Positions 1 through 8,110 of a stretch of DNA of 64,000 nucleotides are shown piece by piece. The notes beneath the pieces were generated by a model, which ran no database searches, was not told the DNA's origin, and saw only the letters and a program-made list of their open reading frames with translations. Positions within the stretch are counted from its first letter, which is position 1, and each line of letters starts with the position of its first letter. The DNA comes from Pseudomonas marincola (lineage in GTDB: Bacteria > Pseudomonadota > Gammaproteobacteria > Pseudomonadales > Pseudomonadaceae). The stretch is from NCBI RefSeq assembly GCF_900116605.1, contig NZ_FPBC01000001.1, forward strand, positions 1 through 64,000, given 5' to 3'. A program made the translations under genes and the position numbers.

Positions 1-76
1 AGTCAGTGCCCTTGTCACGTTCGGACAGTGCTTTCTCGCGGAAGCTGGCAAGGATCTGGGATAAAACTGATGGCAT
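1..76 (-). CDS. N-terminus of a helicase-like/restriction-type protein (partial)
   Basis: Only the first 25 codons lie in the window; the gene runs off the left edge. The protein begins MPSVLSQILASFREKALSER. This resembles the N-terminus of large superfamily II helicase proteins related to type ISP restriction enzymes, which start with a short helix and a Phe-Arg-x-x-Ala-Leu-x-x-Arg-x-x-Gly stretch. The start ATG at 74-76 has AAGGAA five bases upstream. In other Pseudomonas the trigger factor gene usually follows this tRNA cluster, so a helicase-like gene here suggests an insertion. Twenty-five residues are too few for certainty; another protein with a similar opening helix is possible. Confidence 0.45.
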   Translation of the reverse strand, partial: MPSVLSQILASFREKALSERDKGTD

Positions 77-193
77 CGTACGTTCCTTATTTATCGTGCT
101 TCTAGGCAATCACAGAGCCTGACGCTACGCTCCAGATCCGTCCTGAAATCCAGTACTTATGGGTGCCGGGTGAGCTAGCACATGAGGAGGCTC

Positions 194-208
194 CACACTC
201 AGTTCCGG
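194..208 (+). repeat. 15-bp direct repeat, copy 1
   Basis: CACACTCAGTTCCGG, repeated exactly at 296-310 in the same orientation. The flanks differ (a GAGG-CTC context here, a GGGATTTA context in copy 2). It could be a remnant of insertion-sequence ends or a regulator site for the leftward gene. Confidence 0.6.
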
Positions 209-295
209 TTTATGAGAAGAATTGTAAGATGCTATAATTACACATGCAATTCCGCTTTACAGGCTTTATGTTACGCTAGACTGAAAAGGGATTTA

Positions 296-310
296 CACAC
301 TCAGTTCCGG
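296..310 (+). repeat. 15-bp direct repeat, copy 2
   Basis: Second exact copy of CACACTCAGTTCCGG, 102 bp from the first. The preceding GGGATTTA gives it the look of a transposon terminal sequence, but no transposase gene is present. Confidence 0.6.
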
Positions 311-488
311 ATACTCTATAAATCAAACAGTTACCAGCCAGAACCGGGTTATAACCCGAACAATGATGGCGACGCGATCTGCAGGGTGCGAATGCTCAAC
401 TCAGGCAGGCAACCCCCACACGAAACCGCAACCGGATCTGGATTTGCGCAAACACCGGAAGCGCTAAAACACAAACCCCAGAAACGAC

Positions 489-517
489 AAAAGGCAGCCC
501 TTTCGGAACTGCCTTTT
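489..517 (-). terminator. terminator of the tRNA-Arg-His-Leu operon
   Basis: AAAAGGCAG (489-497) pairs with CTGCCTTTT (509-517) around an 11-nt loop. Read on the minus strand the hairpin ends in TTTT. It lies 44 bp past the 3' end of tRNA-Leu and is the natural end of the leftward tRNA transcript. Confidence 0.75.
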
Positions 518-560
518 GTACTACTGCGATCGAAGCGATGCTTGATAACAGCAGCTTAGA

Positions 561-645
561 TGGTGCGGACGGAGAGACTCGAACTCTCACAGCTTGCGCC
601 GCTGGAACCTAAATCCAGTGTGTCTACCAATTTCACCACGTCCGC
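561..645 (-). tRNA. tRNA-Leu(UAG)
   Basis: An 85-nt cloverleaf on the minus strand with encoded CCA (561-563). The acceptor stem GCGGACG pairs with CGTCCGC. The anticodon stem CTGGA/TCCAG encloses loop TTTAGGT, giving anticodon TAG. The long variable arm is typical of leucine tRNAs. It is the last tRNA of a leftward three-gene cluster. Its 3' end faces the low-GC spacer, so it is a plausible integration site for the DNA to the left. Confidence 0.95.
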
Positions 646-706
646 GTGGTCTAACCTTTGAAACAAAAGCGCCGGGCTTTTTAAGACCCAGCGCTCTTTT
701 CGAATA

Positions 707-782
707 TGGGGTGGACGATGGGGATCGAACCCACGACACCAGGAGTCACAATCCTGTGCTCTACCAACTGAGCTACGCCCAC
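707..782 (-). tRNA. tRNA-His(GUG)
   Basis: A 76-nt cloverleaf on the minus strand with encoded CCA (707-709). The anticodon stem CAGGA/TCCTG encloses loop TTGTGAC, giving anticodon GTG. A C at the discriminator position fits tRNA-His, which pairs it with G-1. It is the middle gene of the cluster. Confidence 0.96.
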
Positions 783-825
783 CATATTGCGTTTACATCT
801 ACATCTGCTGCGCCTAGCTGCCTAA

Positions 826-902
826 TGGCACGCCCGGCAGGACTCGAACCTGCGACCATCCGCTTAGAAGGCGGATGCTCTATCCAGCTGAGCTACGGGC
901 GC
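826..902 (-). tRNA. tRNA-Arg(UCU)
   Basis: A 77-nt cloverleaf on the minus strand with encoded CCA (826-828). The anticodon stem TCCGC/GCGGA encloses loop CTTCTAA, giving anticodon TCT. It is the first gene of the leftward tRNA cluster. The roughly 280 bp to folD must hold the divergent promoters of both units. Confidence 0.96.
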
Positions 903-1180
903 TTATCAATCTGCAAGCAGACTTTAAGTCTTTCGGCATCTGCAGTCACAGCCTATCACTAGGAGATTCTGCGTTTGCCGTCTTATCCAGCAACTGGCTG
1001 TGTTCGACAGCGGGGCGAATATTAATGAGTGTTCTCGTACCCGTCAACACTAAAATCGAAAAAAAATCAGTTAGATAAAGGAGTTACATGAAAATAGTAG
1101 GCTCGCGCCTTTGCCCGACACCTTCTACATGCGAGAATACACACCCTTTTCCATCCCCCCTCAATGGTTAACCAAGCGCA

Positions 1181-2035
1181 ATGACTGCACAACTGATTGA
1201 CGGCAAAGCGATCGCCGCCAGCCTACGCCAGCAGATAGCCCACCGTGTCGCCGAGCGCCGCGAGCAGGGTCTTCGTGCACCAGGCCTGGCAGTAATCTTG
1301 GTCGGTAGCGATCCGGCCTCTCAGGTTTATGTCTCACACAAGCGCAAGGACTGTGAAGAAGTCGGCTTTGTATCTCAGGCTTATGACCTTCCAGCTAGCA
1401 CCAGCCAGCAAGACCTTGCCGACCTGATCGACCGTCTTAATGACGAAGCGAGCATCGACGGCATTCTGGTGCAATTGCCGCTGCCGGATCACCTCGACTC
1501 ATCATTGATCCTCGAGCGTATCCGCCCAGACAAAGATGTCGACGGCTTCCACCCGTACAACATTGGCCGCCTGGCTCAACGCATGCCGTTGCTGCGCCCT
1601 TGCACACCGAAAGGCATCATGACCCTGCTGCACAGCACAGGCGTGGATCTTTATGGTTTGCACGCGGTGGTTGTCGGTGCCTCCAATATCGTCGGTCGTC
1701 CGATGGCGATGGAATTGCTTCTGGCAGGCTGCACCGTGACCATCACTCACCGCTTCACCAAGGATCTGGCTCGCCACGTCAGCGATGCAGATCTGGTTGT
1801 AGTTGCCGCCGGCAAGCCGGGCCTGGTGATGGGTGAATGGATCAAGCCGGGCGCGATCGTCATTGATGTCGGTATCAACCGCCAGGAAGACGGCAAGCTG
1901 ATTGGCGACGTGGTGTACGAAACCGCCCTGCCCCGCGCTGGCTGGATTACCCCGGTTCCAGGCGGCGTTGGCCCCATGACGCGCGCCAGCCTGCTGGAAA
2001 ACACCTTGCACGCTGCTGAGCATCTGCACGACTGA
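1181..2035 (+). CDS. folD: FolD, methylenetetrahydrofolate dehydrogenase/cyclohydrolase
   Basis: A bifunctional cytosolic enzyme that interconverts 5,10-methylene-THF, 5,10-methenyl-THF and 10-formyl-THF, supplying one-carbon units for purines and formyl-Met-tRNA. The 284-residue length is normal. The Tyr-Val-x-x-Lys motif ([13 protein letters not shown], about residues 50-62) carries the catalytic Lys. The QLPLP signature sits near residue 100, the Rossmann segment [12 protein letters not shown] near 165, and the C-terminal [10 protein letters not shown] near 262. It is transcribed away from the tRNA cluster and followed at once by a strong terminator, so it is probably monocistronic. Next to the tRNA-Arg/His/Leu cluster it keeps the usual Pseudomonas arrangement. 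Confidence 0.97.
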   Translation: MTAQLIDGKAIAASLRQQIAHRVAERREQGLRAPGLAVILVGSDPASQVYVSHKRKDCEEVGFVSQAYDLPASTSQQDLADLIDRLNDEASIDGILVQLPLPDHLDSSLILERIRPDKDVDGFHPYNIGRLAQRMPLLRPCTPKGIMTLLHSTGVDLYGLHAVVVGASNIVGRPMAMELLLAGCTVTITHRFTKDLARHVSDADLVVVAAGKPGLVMGEWIKPGAIVIDVGINRQEDGKLIGDVVYETALPRAGWITPVPGGVGPMTRASLLENTLHAAEHLHD

Positions 2036-2054
2036 TTAGCTTGGCGCGTACAGC

Positions 2055-2090
2055 AAAACGCCCCGACTGCTTGCAGTTCGGGGCGTTTTT
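2055..2090. terminator. bidirectional terminator between folD and queF
   Basis: AAAACGCCCCGA pairs with TCGGGGCGTTTT around a loop. It has A-tracts on one side and T-tracts on the other, so it can end both folD (rightward) and queF (leftward). Confidence 0.9.
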
Positions 2091-2114
2091 GTTTTAACAG
2101 CGCGATAGCAAAAC

Positions 2115-2945
2115 CTACTGACGCACCAGACGGCGATTATCCGGCGCAATAGGCGAGGTGCTGCGATACGGATTGATATCCAGCCCGCCTCGGCGCACAT
2201 AGCGCGCATAGACAGTGAGTGATTCTGGCTTGAGCAAACGCTGCAAATCCAGAAAGATGCGCTCGACGCACTGCTCATGAAAATCAGCGTGCTGACGGAA
2301 GCTCACCAGGTAAGCCAGCAAACTGGCTTGATCAATGGCCGGGCCGCGGTATTCGATCACCACCGTGCCCCAGTCCGGCTGACCGGTCACCGGGCAATTG
2401 GATTTGAGCAGGTTACTGTAAACAGTCTCACTCACCACCCGCTGCGCGTCACAAGCCAACAATTCCGGACGCGGCTGCGCATAATTGCTTATCGCAACGT
2501 CCAACTCGTCAATGCAGGTGCCAGGCAACTGCGCGACGCCTTCGGCGGCAACCTCATTAAGGCTGCGCACACGCACGGCCACCGGCTTGCCCGCAGCAGC
2601 AGACAAATCCTTGACCATAACCGCCGCCACAGCGTCGGCATCGGCGAATACGGATTGGTTGAGTGAGTTCAGGTAGAGCTTGAACGACTTCGATTCGATG
2701 ATATTGGGTGAGTCTGCCGGAATCGCGAACTCGGCCATCGCCACGACCGGCTTGCCGCTCGGCAGCAACCACGACAACTCAAAGCAGTTCCAGAAATCCA
2801 CGCCCTGATAGGGCAACGTCTCAGCCGTCAGCCCCAACTCGGCCCACTTCGGCGCACGCGGTATCGGAAACAACAGCTGTGGCGAGTAAGTGGCAATGTA
2901 TTCACTGGACTTGCCCAGCGGCGAATTTTCAGCAGAGTGATGCAT
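2115..2945 (-). CDS. queF: QueF, NADPH-dependent 7-cyano-7-deazaguanine reductase
   Basis: Reduces preQ0 to preQ1 in queuosine tRNA modification, using two NADPH. At 276 residues this is the long, two-domain type found in gammaproteobacteria. The catalytic cysteine lies in the [12 protein letters not shown] motif (Cys184, Asp191), followed by the substrate/NADPH segment [12 protein letters not shown]. The N-terminal half carries the family [11 protein letters not shown] motif (about residues 84-94). The start ATG has only a weak ribosome-binding site. It converges on folD across a shared terminator. I see no preQ1-type riboswitch in the 35 bp upstream. Confidence 0.96.
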   Translation of the reverse strand: MHHSAENSPLGKSSEYIATYSPQLLFPIPRAPKWAELGLTAETLPYQGVDFWNCFELSWLLPSGKPVVAMAEFAIPADSPNIIESKSFKLYLNSLNQSVFADADAVAAVMVKDLSAAAGKPVAVRVRSLNEVAAEGVAQLPGTCIDELDVAISNYAQPRPELLACDAQRVVSETVYSNLLKSNCPVTGQPDWGTVVIEYRGPAIDQASLLAYLVSFRQHADFHEQCVERIFLDLQRLLKPESLTVYARYVRRGGLDINPYRSTSPIAPDNRRLVRQ

Positions 2946-2980
2946 GACGGCAACCCAATCAGAACGCTACGTTAAAAGAC

Positions 2981-3679
2981 TCAAGCCAGCTCAGCGACAA
3001 TATCTGCCAACGCCTGCGCGGGTGACACCGCCTTGCTGATCGGGCGACCGATAACCAGATAGTCGGAGCCAACTTGCAGCGCCTGCTTCGGCGTGAGAAT
3101 CCGCCGCTGGTCGTCCAGCGCGCTGCCTGCCGGGCGAATACCCGGGGTAACCAACTGCAATTGCGGATGAGCGATTTTCAGGGCTTGCGCCTCTTGCGCA
3201 GAGCAGACCAAACCGTCGAGCCCCGACTGCGCCGCCAAACCGGCCAGACGCAGAACCTGCTCTTGCGGCTCAACATCAAGGCCAATGCCTGCAAGATCCT
3301 CGCGTTCCATGCTGGTCAGCACGGTCACGCCGATCAGTAGTGGCTTCGGTCCATTCAGTGATTCAAGGGTTTCGCGGCATGCTGTCATCATGCGCTGGCC
3401 GCCTGAGCAGTGCACATTGACCATCCACACGCCCATTTCAGCCGCTGCCTTGACCGCCATCGCCGTGGTATTGGGGATGTCGTGAAACTTCAGGTCAAGA
3501 AACACCTCGAAGCCCTTTGCGCTCAATGCCGCGACGATATCTGGCCCGCAACGGGTGAATAACTCTTTACCAACCTTGACCCGGCACAGAGCAGGATCAA
3601 GCTGATCGGCAAGTGCCAGGGCAGCATCACGAGTCGGGAAATCCAGGGCAACGATAATCGGCGTCTGGCAAGCAGGCAT
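2981..3679 (-). CDS. pyrF: PyrF, orotidine-5'-phosphate decarboxylase
   Basis: The last step of UMP synthesis, decarboxylating OMP. The 232 residues form a complete TIM barrel. It opens with VALDFP and has the KVGKELF segment (about 35-41). The catalytic Asp-Lys-x-x-Asp array is in [12 protein letters not shown] (about residues 60-71), and the phosphate-binding TPGIRPAGS is near 178-186. The start has GAGAG eight bases upstream. It sits between queF and a DNA glycosylase gene on the same strand with 35-70 bp gaps, so co-transcription is possible but not evident. Confidence 0.96.
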   Translation of the reverse strand: MPACQTPIIVALDFPTRDAALALADQLDPALCRVKVGKELFTRCGPDIVAALSAKGFEVFLDLKFHDIPNTTAMAVKAAAEMGVWMVNVHCSGGQRMMTACRETLESLNGPKPLLIGVTVLTSMEREDLAGIGLDVEPQEQVLRLAGLAAQSGLDGLVCSAQEAQALKIAHPQLQLVTPGIRPAGSALDDQRRILTPKQALQVGSDYLVIGRPISKAVSPAQALADIVAELA

Positions 3680-3747
3680 GGGTGTTCTCTCGGGTCAGTC
3701 AAATTCGCCGCGCATTGTAGCGTAAGGCGCTGCGCCTTGCTGACCCG

Positions 3748-4965
3748 CTAATCAACATTCAACATTTGCAGGCGCCGGGCGAGATCTGACTGACAATTGA
3801 TCTGCACACGCTGCAGCCCGAGCCAGTCGCACATGGCCTGCAAGTTTTGCTGCAAAGCCCGCAGCGCCTCCTCATCCAGCCCATGCACCTCAGTGTGCAG
3901 CGCATGCACAGCCAGAACCCCTGCCGCCCGCTCAGCCCGCAGATCCACCCGTGCCAAAAGCTGTTCATTGTGCAGAAACGGCAGCACGTAATAGCCATAC
4001 ACACGCTTGTGTTGCGGTGTATAAATTTCCAACCGATAGCGAAAATCAAATAGCCGCTCGGTACGCGGTCGCGCCCAGATCAACGAGTCAAACGGGGACA
4101 GCAACGCACTGCGCTGCACTTTGCGCGGGATGCTGATTTGCGCCGGCGCATAAGCGGCCTGCGGCCAGCCCTCGACGCTCATTTGCTGCAGCGCGCCCTC
4201 CTCCAAAAGCTCGGCAAGGCGCGCTTTGCTGTCGACAGCATCGAGGCGGAAGTAATCGCGCAGGTCCGCCTCGGTTGCCACGCCTAATGCATGCGCTGCA
4301 AACAACAGCAATTGGCGCTGCGATTCAGCCTCATCTGGCACCGGCTGCTCCAGCACAGCTTTGGGCAGGACGCGCTGCGGCAAATCGTACAGGCGCTCAA
4401 AGCCTTTACGCTGCGCAACCGTTACCTCACCCGCGGCAAACAACCATTCGAGCGCGTGCTTTTCTGCACTCCAGCCCCACCAGCCGCCAGTTCCTTTACC
4501 GCCCGAAGCCAAACTGCCCGCCCCTAAAGCGCCACGCTCCTGCACCTGTTGCAGAACCTGCTTGATCAACGGCTGTTGTTCGCGACCGAAAGCGGCCAAC
4601 TGCTTATAAATCCCCGCTCCGGCTCGGGCACGCTGCATGCGCCAGACCATCAGCGGATAACGCTCAAGCGGCATTAACGAGGCTTCGTGCCCCCAGCACT
4701 CGAAAAGACTGCGTTTAGGCCCCCACGCCTCGCGCTCTAGCAGTACTTGCGGGTAAACACCTAATCGCGAGAACAGCGGCAAATAGTGCGAACGCACTAG
4801 CGCATTCACCGAATCGATTTGCACCACAGCCAAACGCTGCAAGGCAGACCGAATCTGCGCCGCCTTCGGCGCCTGCACACGTTCGGTCGCGCGCCCGTGA
4901 AACCCTTGCGCCGCCAATGCCAGGCGGCGCGCCTGCTTGAGAGAAAGTGACTGCTCGCTGCGCAT
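3748..4965 (-). CDS. YcaQ-family winged-helix DNA glycosylase
   Basis: A 405-residue member of the winged helix-turn-helix family (HTH_42) that includes E. coli YcaQ (AlkX), an interstrand-crosslink DNA glycosylase, and the azinomycin self-resistance glycosylases. Family members share a Gln-aliphatic-Asp/Gln catalytic motif. Here it reads Q49-I50-D51 in VVQIDSVNAL, which matches the YcaQ subtype rather than the Gln-x-Gln azinomycin type. The aromatic segments FECWGHEASLMP (about 89-100) and the C-terminal SPFDSLIWARPRTERLFDF also fit. AAGGAGG seven bases before ATG fixes the start. Expected role: removing bulky or crosslinked N7-alkyl purines. Confidence 0.88.
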   Translation of the reverse strand: MRSEQSLSLKQARRLALAAQGFHGRATERVQAPKAAQIRSALQRLAVVQIDSVNALVRSHYLPLFSRLGVYPQVLLEREAWGPKRSLFECWGHEASLMPLERYPLMVWRMQRARAGAGIYKQLAAFGREQQPLIKQVLQQVQERGALGAGSLASGGKGTGGWWGWSAEKHALEWLFAAGEVTVAQRKGFERLYDLPQRVLPKAVLEQPVPDEAESQRQLLLFAAHALGVATEADLRDYFRLDAVDSKARLAELLEEGALQQMSVEGWPQAAYAPAQISIPRKVQRSALLSPFDSLIWARPRTERLFDFRYRLEIYTPQHKRVYGYYVLPFLHNEQLLARVDLRAERAAGVLAVHALHTEVHGLDEEALRALQQNLQAMCDWLGLQRVQINCQSDLARRLQMLNVD

Positions 4966-5039
4966 TAACCAGCCTCCTTGTGGGATTTATCCATGATGCC
5001 GAGAAACCCGTTCAGGCGCAGCAAGCAATCAACCTTCAC

Positions 5040-5273
5040 TCATTTACTCAAAGGGTCATCCCAGAACGGCCGCCGGGTTTCTTGCATGATATCGGCCCGG
5101 CTCAAGCCAATATCCTTGAGTGCGGCATCACTCAATGCAGACAGACGCCGACGCTGGCTCGATAGCTGCCGCCACCGCATAAGCCGCGCATAGACAGCAC
5201 GCAAAGCTGATAAAAGACCGACAGACGCATGAGTCGGCACACTGACAATCGCATAACCTTTTTGACCTTTCAT
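5040..5273 (-). CDS. DUF1127-domain small protein
   Basis: A 77-residue basic protein. The C-terminal half holds the DUF1127 pattern: a Trp/Arg-rich helix (RLMRWRQLSSQRRR), then LSALSDAALKDIGLSRADI, and it ends RRPFWDD. Proteins with this domain are small, often stress- or phosphate-responsive, and in alphaproteobacteria bind RNA or regulators. The function here is unknown. I chose the ATG at 5273 because AGGAGG lies seven bases upstream; an ATG 36 bases earlier lacks a ribosome-binding site. It is divergent from a LysR gene, whose product is a plausible regulator. Confidence 0.8.
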   Translation of the reverse strand: MKGQKGYAIVSVPTHASVGLLSALRAVYARLMRWRQLSSQRRRLSALSDAALKDIGLSRADIMQETRRPFWDDPLSK

Positions 5274-5369
5274 CTCATCGCCCTCCTGTGGGGTTGGCGA
5301 CAGTTTCACTCCGGGCTTATGATCAATCTAACGAATGTTTCTTATGTCTTGCATCTCTGAGATTGATCA

Positions 5370-6224
5370 ATGGCCAACTACCCCAGCATCGACAGCGAGC
5401 TGCTGCGCACCTTCGTCGCCATCGCCGATCACGGCGGATTTACGCGCGCAGCCAATGCCGTGAACCGCACGCAATCGGCTGTCAGCATGCAGATGAAGCG
5501 CCTCGAAGAAGATGTCGTGCAGCGCGCGTTGTTTGAGCGCGACGGCCGGCAGGTCAAGCTGACCGCGGAAGGCCAAGTGCTGCTGGGCTATGCGCGGCGC
5601 ATTCTCAAGCTGCACGGTGAAGTAATAAACACATTGCGCGAGCCGCACATGGTCGGTTCCGTGCGAATCGGTACACCGGATGATTATGTGATGCGCTTTA
5701 TGCCGGGGATTCTGTCGCGCTTTGCCCAGGAGTTCCCGCTGGTTCAGGTAGAGCTGCATTGCGAGCCCTCCTTTCAGCTCCTGCAACGCCACGACCTCGA
5801 CCTGACCATTGTCACCCGCGAGCCAGGCACCGAGATTGGCCAATTACTCCGCCAGGAGCGCATTGTCTGGGCCGAGGCTCAAGGCTTCAGCCCGCATGAG
5901 CAGGAGCCGCTGCCACTGGCCATGTTCAATTCACAATGCTTTTGCCGGTCCTGGGCCTGTAATGCATTGGACGCAATCGGTCGCGAATACCGGCTGGCTT
6001 ATACCAGCCCCAGCCTGTCGGCAATCATGGCCGTCGTCAGCGCGGGGCTTGCGGTAACCGCGCAACTGCAAAGCCTGATTACGCCCGACATGCGCATTAT
6101 CGGCGAAGCAGAAGGTTTACCGCCGATGCCATCAGCCAGCATCGTCCTGCTGCGCAATGAGCAAAGCCAGTCTCCGGTGACCGAAGCACTGGCCGAACAG
6201 ATTGTTGAAGGCTTCAGACTTTAA
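5370..6224 (+). CDS. LysR-family regulator, LrhA-like
   Basis: A 284-residue LysR-type regulator. The winged HTH is at about residues 7-65 (LLRTFVAIADHGGFTRAANA, then TQSAVSMQMKRLEE). The effector domain begins SVRIGTPDDYVMRFMP near residue 93, a pattern seen in LrhA/HexA-type LysR proteins. It is divergent from the DUF1127 gene with a 96-bp gap, the usual arrangement for a LysR protein and a target. Its 3' end overlaps the convergent permease gene by 11 bp. No ligand can be inferred. Confidence 0.88.
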   Translation: MANYPSIDSELLRTFVAIADHGGFTRAANAVNRTQSAVSMQMKRLEEDVVQRALFERDGRQVKLTAEGQVLLGYARRILKLHGEVINTLREPHMVGSVRIGTPDDYVMRFMPGILSRFAQEFPLVQVELHCEPSFQLLQRHDLDLTIVTREPGTEIGQLLRQERIVWAEAQGFSPHEQEPLPLAMFNSQCFCRSWACNALDAIGREYRLAYTSPSLSAIMAVVSAGLAVTAQLQSLITPDMRIIGEAEGLPPMPSASIVLLRNEQSQSPVTEALAEQIVEGFRL

Positions 6225-6963
6225 GCCACAGCGAAGCCGCGCAAACCAGCAAAAAACCCGCGAACAAGCCGCGCAGAACCTGCTCTGACAACGCATGGGC
6301 AAGCTTCACGCCCCAACTGATACTGAGCAGACCGCCGATTGCTAACGGCAAACCAAGCGCCCAGTCCACATGATCATGCAACGCATAGGTGACCAGCGTC
6401 ACCCCGGTGCTCGGGGCTGCCAGCGCCAGCGAGAGGCCCTGAGCGATCACCTGTGTAGTGCCGAAAATACTGGTCAGCACTGGAGTTGCCAGCACCGCAC
6501 CACCCACACCAAACAAGCCGCCGAGCAATCCCGCGCCACCTCCGAGTGCAGCCAGCCAAGGCCACGGATAGCGCAACTCGGTGCCACCAGCAGGTGGGCG
6601 AAAATAGATCCGCGCCAAGTTGTACAGGGCCAAGGCAATCAGAAATCCGACGAATGCCAAACGCATGCGCCCGGCATCGAGGCCGACCGCCCAACTCGCG
6701 CCCATCAATGCAAAAATGAAGCTGCTTATGGCCAGCGCCAGCGCATGGCGAATATCAATCCGGTTGCGCTGGTGATAACGCCACAGTGCCAACAGCACAT
6801 TAGGCACAACCATGACCAGCGCGGTGCCCTGAGCCATCTGCTGATCGAGACCGAATAACACCCCCATCGCCGGGATTGCAATCAGACCACCGCCGATGCC
6901 GAACAAGCCGCCGAGAGAGCCAAGTGCGGCGCCTAATAACAGGTTTAGAACAAAATCGATCAC
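6214..6963 (-). CDS. TauE/SafE (TSUP) family membrane permease
   Basis: About 249 residues with eight predicted hydrophobic segments and two copies of the family's glycine-rich signature (GGLFGIGGGLIAIP near the N-terminus and GGLFGVGGAVLATP near residue 155). TSUP permeases move organosulfur anions or sulfite; the exact substrate cannot be told from sequence. I placed the start at GTG 6963 (CTGAGG just upstream, protein begins VIDFVLNLLLG). A TTG 33 bp earlier also opens the frame but has no ribosome-binding site. It is divergent from the LysR gene at 7112, which may control it. Confidence 0.87.
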   Translation of the reverse strand: MIDFVLNLLLGAALGSLGGLFGIGGGLIAIPAMGVLFGLDQQMAQGTALVMVVPNVLLALWRYHQRNRIDIRHALALAISSFIFALMGASWAVGLDAGRMRLAFVGFLIALALYNLARIYFRPPAGGTELRYPWPWLAALGGGAGLLGGLFGVGGAVLATPVLTSIFGTTQVIAQGLSLALAAPSTGVTLVTYALHDHVDWALGLPLAIGGLLSISWGVKLAHALSEQVLRGLFAGFLLVCAASLWLKV

Positions 6964-7111
6964 ACAGGCCTCAGGGTCAAAAGAGCAAACACGCAAAAAT
7001 GCCGCCTACTCAAGCAAGCAGCAGATGGCGCCAGATTAACGGCTCGCGACTATCCCGGAAACGCACAACAGCGCACAATGGCTATGCGCACCATGCAAAA
7101 GCAGGACAACC

Positions 7112-8068
7112 ATGAATCCGGATGCACTCAACGCTCAACTCAGCCTTTTTCTCGATGTGCTCGACACCGGCAGTTTTTCGGCCGCTGCCAGACGTCACCC
7201 GTTAACACCGTCAGCCGTGGCCCGGCGCATGGATTCGCTTGAGCGCTCACTTGGCACGGTATTGTTTAACCGAACCACCCACGCTGTGCGCGTCACACCC
7301 GCAGGGCAAGCTTTTGCCGAGCGCGCCAGACGCATTCTTGGCGAGCTGAATCTGGCCCGCGCCGAAGCGGTATCGCTGACAACCCAGCCAGAGGGATTGA
7401 TCCGCATTGATGCGCCCTCACCCTTCGGCCGCCGGCATCTGGCGCCGGCCATTGCCGACTTTCTCAAAGCCTATCCGGGCCTTGATGTGCAGTTACGCCT
7501 GATCGACAGTTTTGTTGATTTGCAGGGCGAGCATCTGGGCGAAGTTGATTTGGTGTTGCGCATCGGCCCAATGGCCGACACTCGCCTGGTGGCGACGCCG
7601 CTCTCGCCGCTGGTACGGGTTGCCTGCGCCAGCCCCGAGTATCTGGCGCAACACGGCACACCGCAGTCCCCTTCGGAGTTGACCGAGCATCACGGACTCG
7701 ATTGGAGCATCCTCGCCCCGCCGCACGCGTGGCGATTTGAAGACTCAGGGAAAACCAACGCGTACCGCCCCAAACGCCTGCGCATGACCGCCAATAACGC
7801 CGAAGCCTTGCTTTTCAGCGCAGTAGGCGGCCTCGGCATCGCCCACCTGCCGACGTGGTTGATTCACGAGCACCTGCTGCGCGGTGAACTACAGGCGTTG
7901 TTTTGCCAAAACGGCCTGCCGCCCGCCGAACCCAGCGGTATCTACGCCTTGCGCCTGGACCGCGAAAGCACGTCACGCAGCCGCTTGCTGCTGGAGTTTC
8001 TCAAACAACGCTTCGCCCCCGTAGCGCCATGGGACCTTTCCCTGCAAAGCCTGTTCGCCGCGGGTTAA
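7112..8068 (+). CDS. LysR-family transcriptional regulator
   Basis: A 318-residue LysR protein of the large group typified by DmlR/AaeR-like regulators. The HTH is at about residues 8-66 (FLDVLDTGSFSAAARR, SAVARRMDSLERSLG), and the effector domain begins GLIRIDAPSPFGRRHLAPAI near residue 93. AGGA lies just before the ATG. It is divergently oriented to the TauE/SafE permease gene, an arrangement common for a regulator and its transporter target. Its stop codon is followed within 50 bp by the palindromic repeat array. Confidence 0.88.
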   Translation: MNPDALNAQLSLFLDVLDTGSFSAAARRHPLTPSAVARRMDSLERSLGTVLFNRTTHAVRVTPAGQAFAERARRILGELNLARAEAVSLTTQPEGLIRIDAPSPFGRRHLAPAIADFLKAYPGLDVQLRLIDSFVDLQGEHLGEVDLVLRIGPMADTRLVATPLSPLVRVACASPEYLAQHGTPQSPSELTEHHGLDWSILAPPHAWRFEDSGKTNAYRPKRLRMTANNAEALLFSAVGGLGIAHLPTWLIHEHLLRGELQALFCQNGLPPAEPSGIYALRLDRESTSRSRLLLEFLKQRFAPVAPWDLSLQSLFAAG

Positions 8069-8110
8069 ATACCGCCGCAAAAGCCATACACAAAGCTCCC
8101 CAAGCCCAAC

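Larger units (their letters stand above)
77..488. other. non-coding, lower-GC spacer with short direct repeats
   Basis: This stretch between the partial gene and the tRNA cluster is visibly more AT-rich than the rest of the window and has no convincing gene. It holds two direct copies of a 15-bp sequence (194-208 and 296-310). A TATAAT hexamer at 233-238 has only a poor -35 match (TTATGA at 210-215). The reading frame at 182-559 has no recognisable family and runs into the tRNA terminator, so I do not call it a gene. The region looks like the edge of acquired DNA. Confidence 0.5.

Noticed and set aside
182..559. 125-residue plus-strand reading frame in the spacer left of the tRNAs
   Set aside because: It runs through the 15-bp repeats and the tRNA terminator, has no ribosome-binding site and no family signature.
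2946..2980. preQ1 riboswitch upstream of queF
   Set aside because: The gap is 35 bp and shows no pseudoknot-like sequence.
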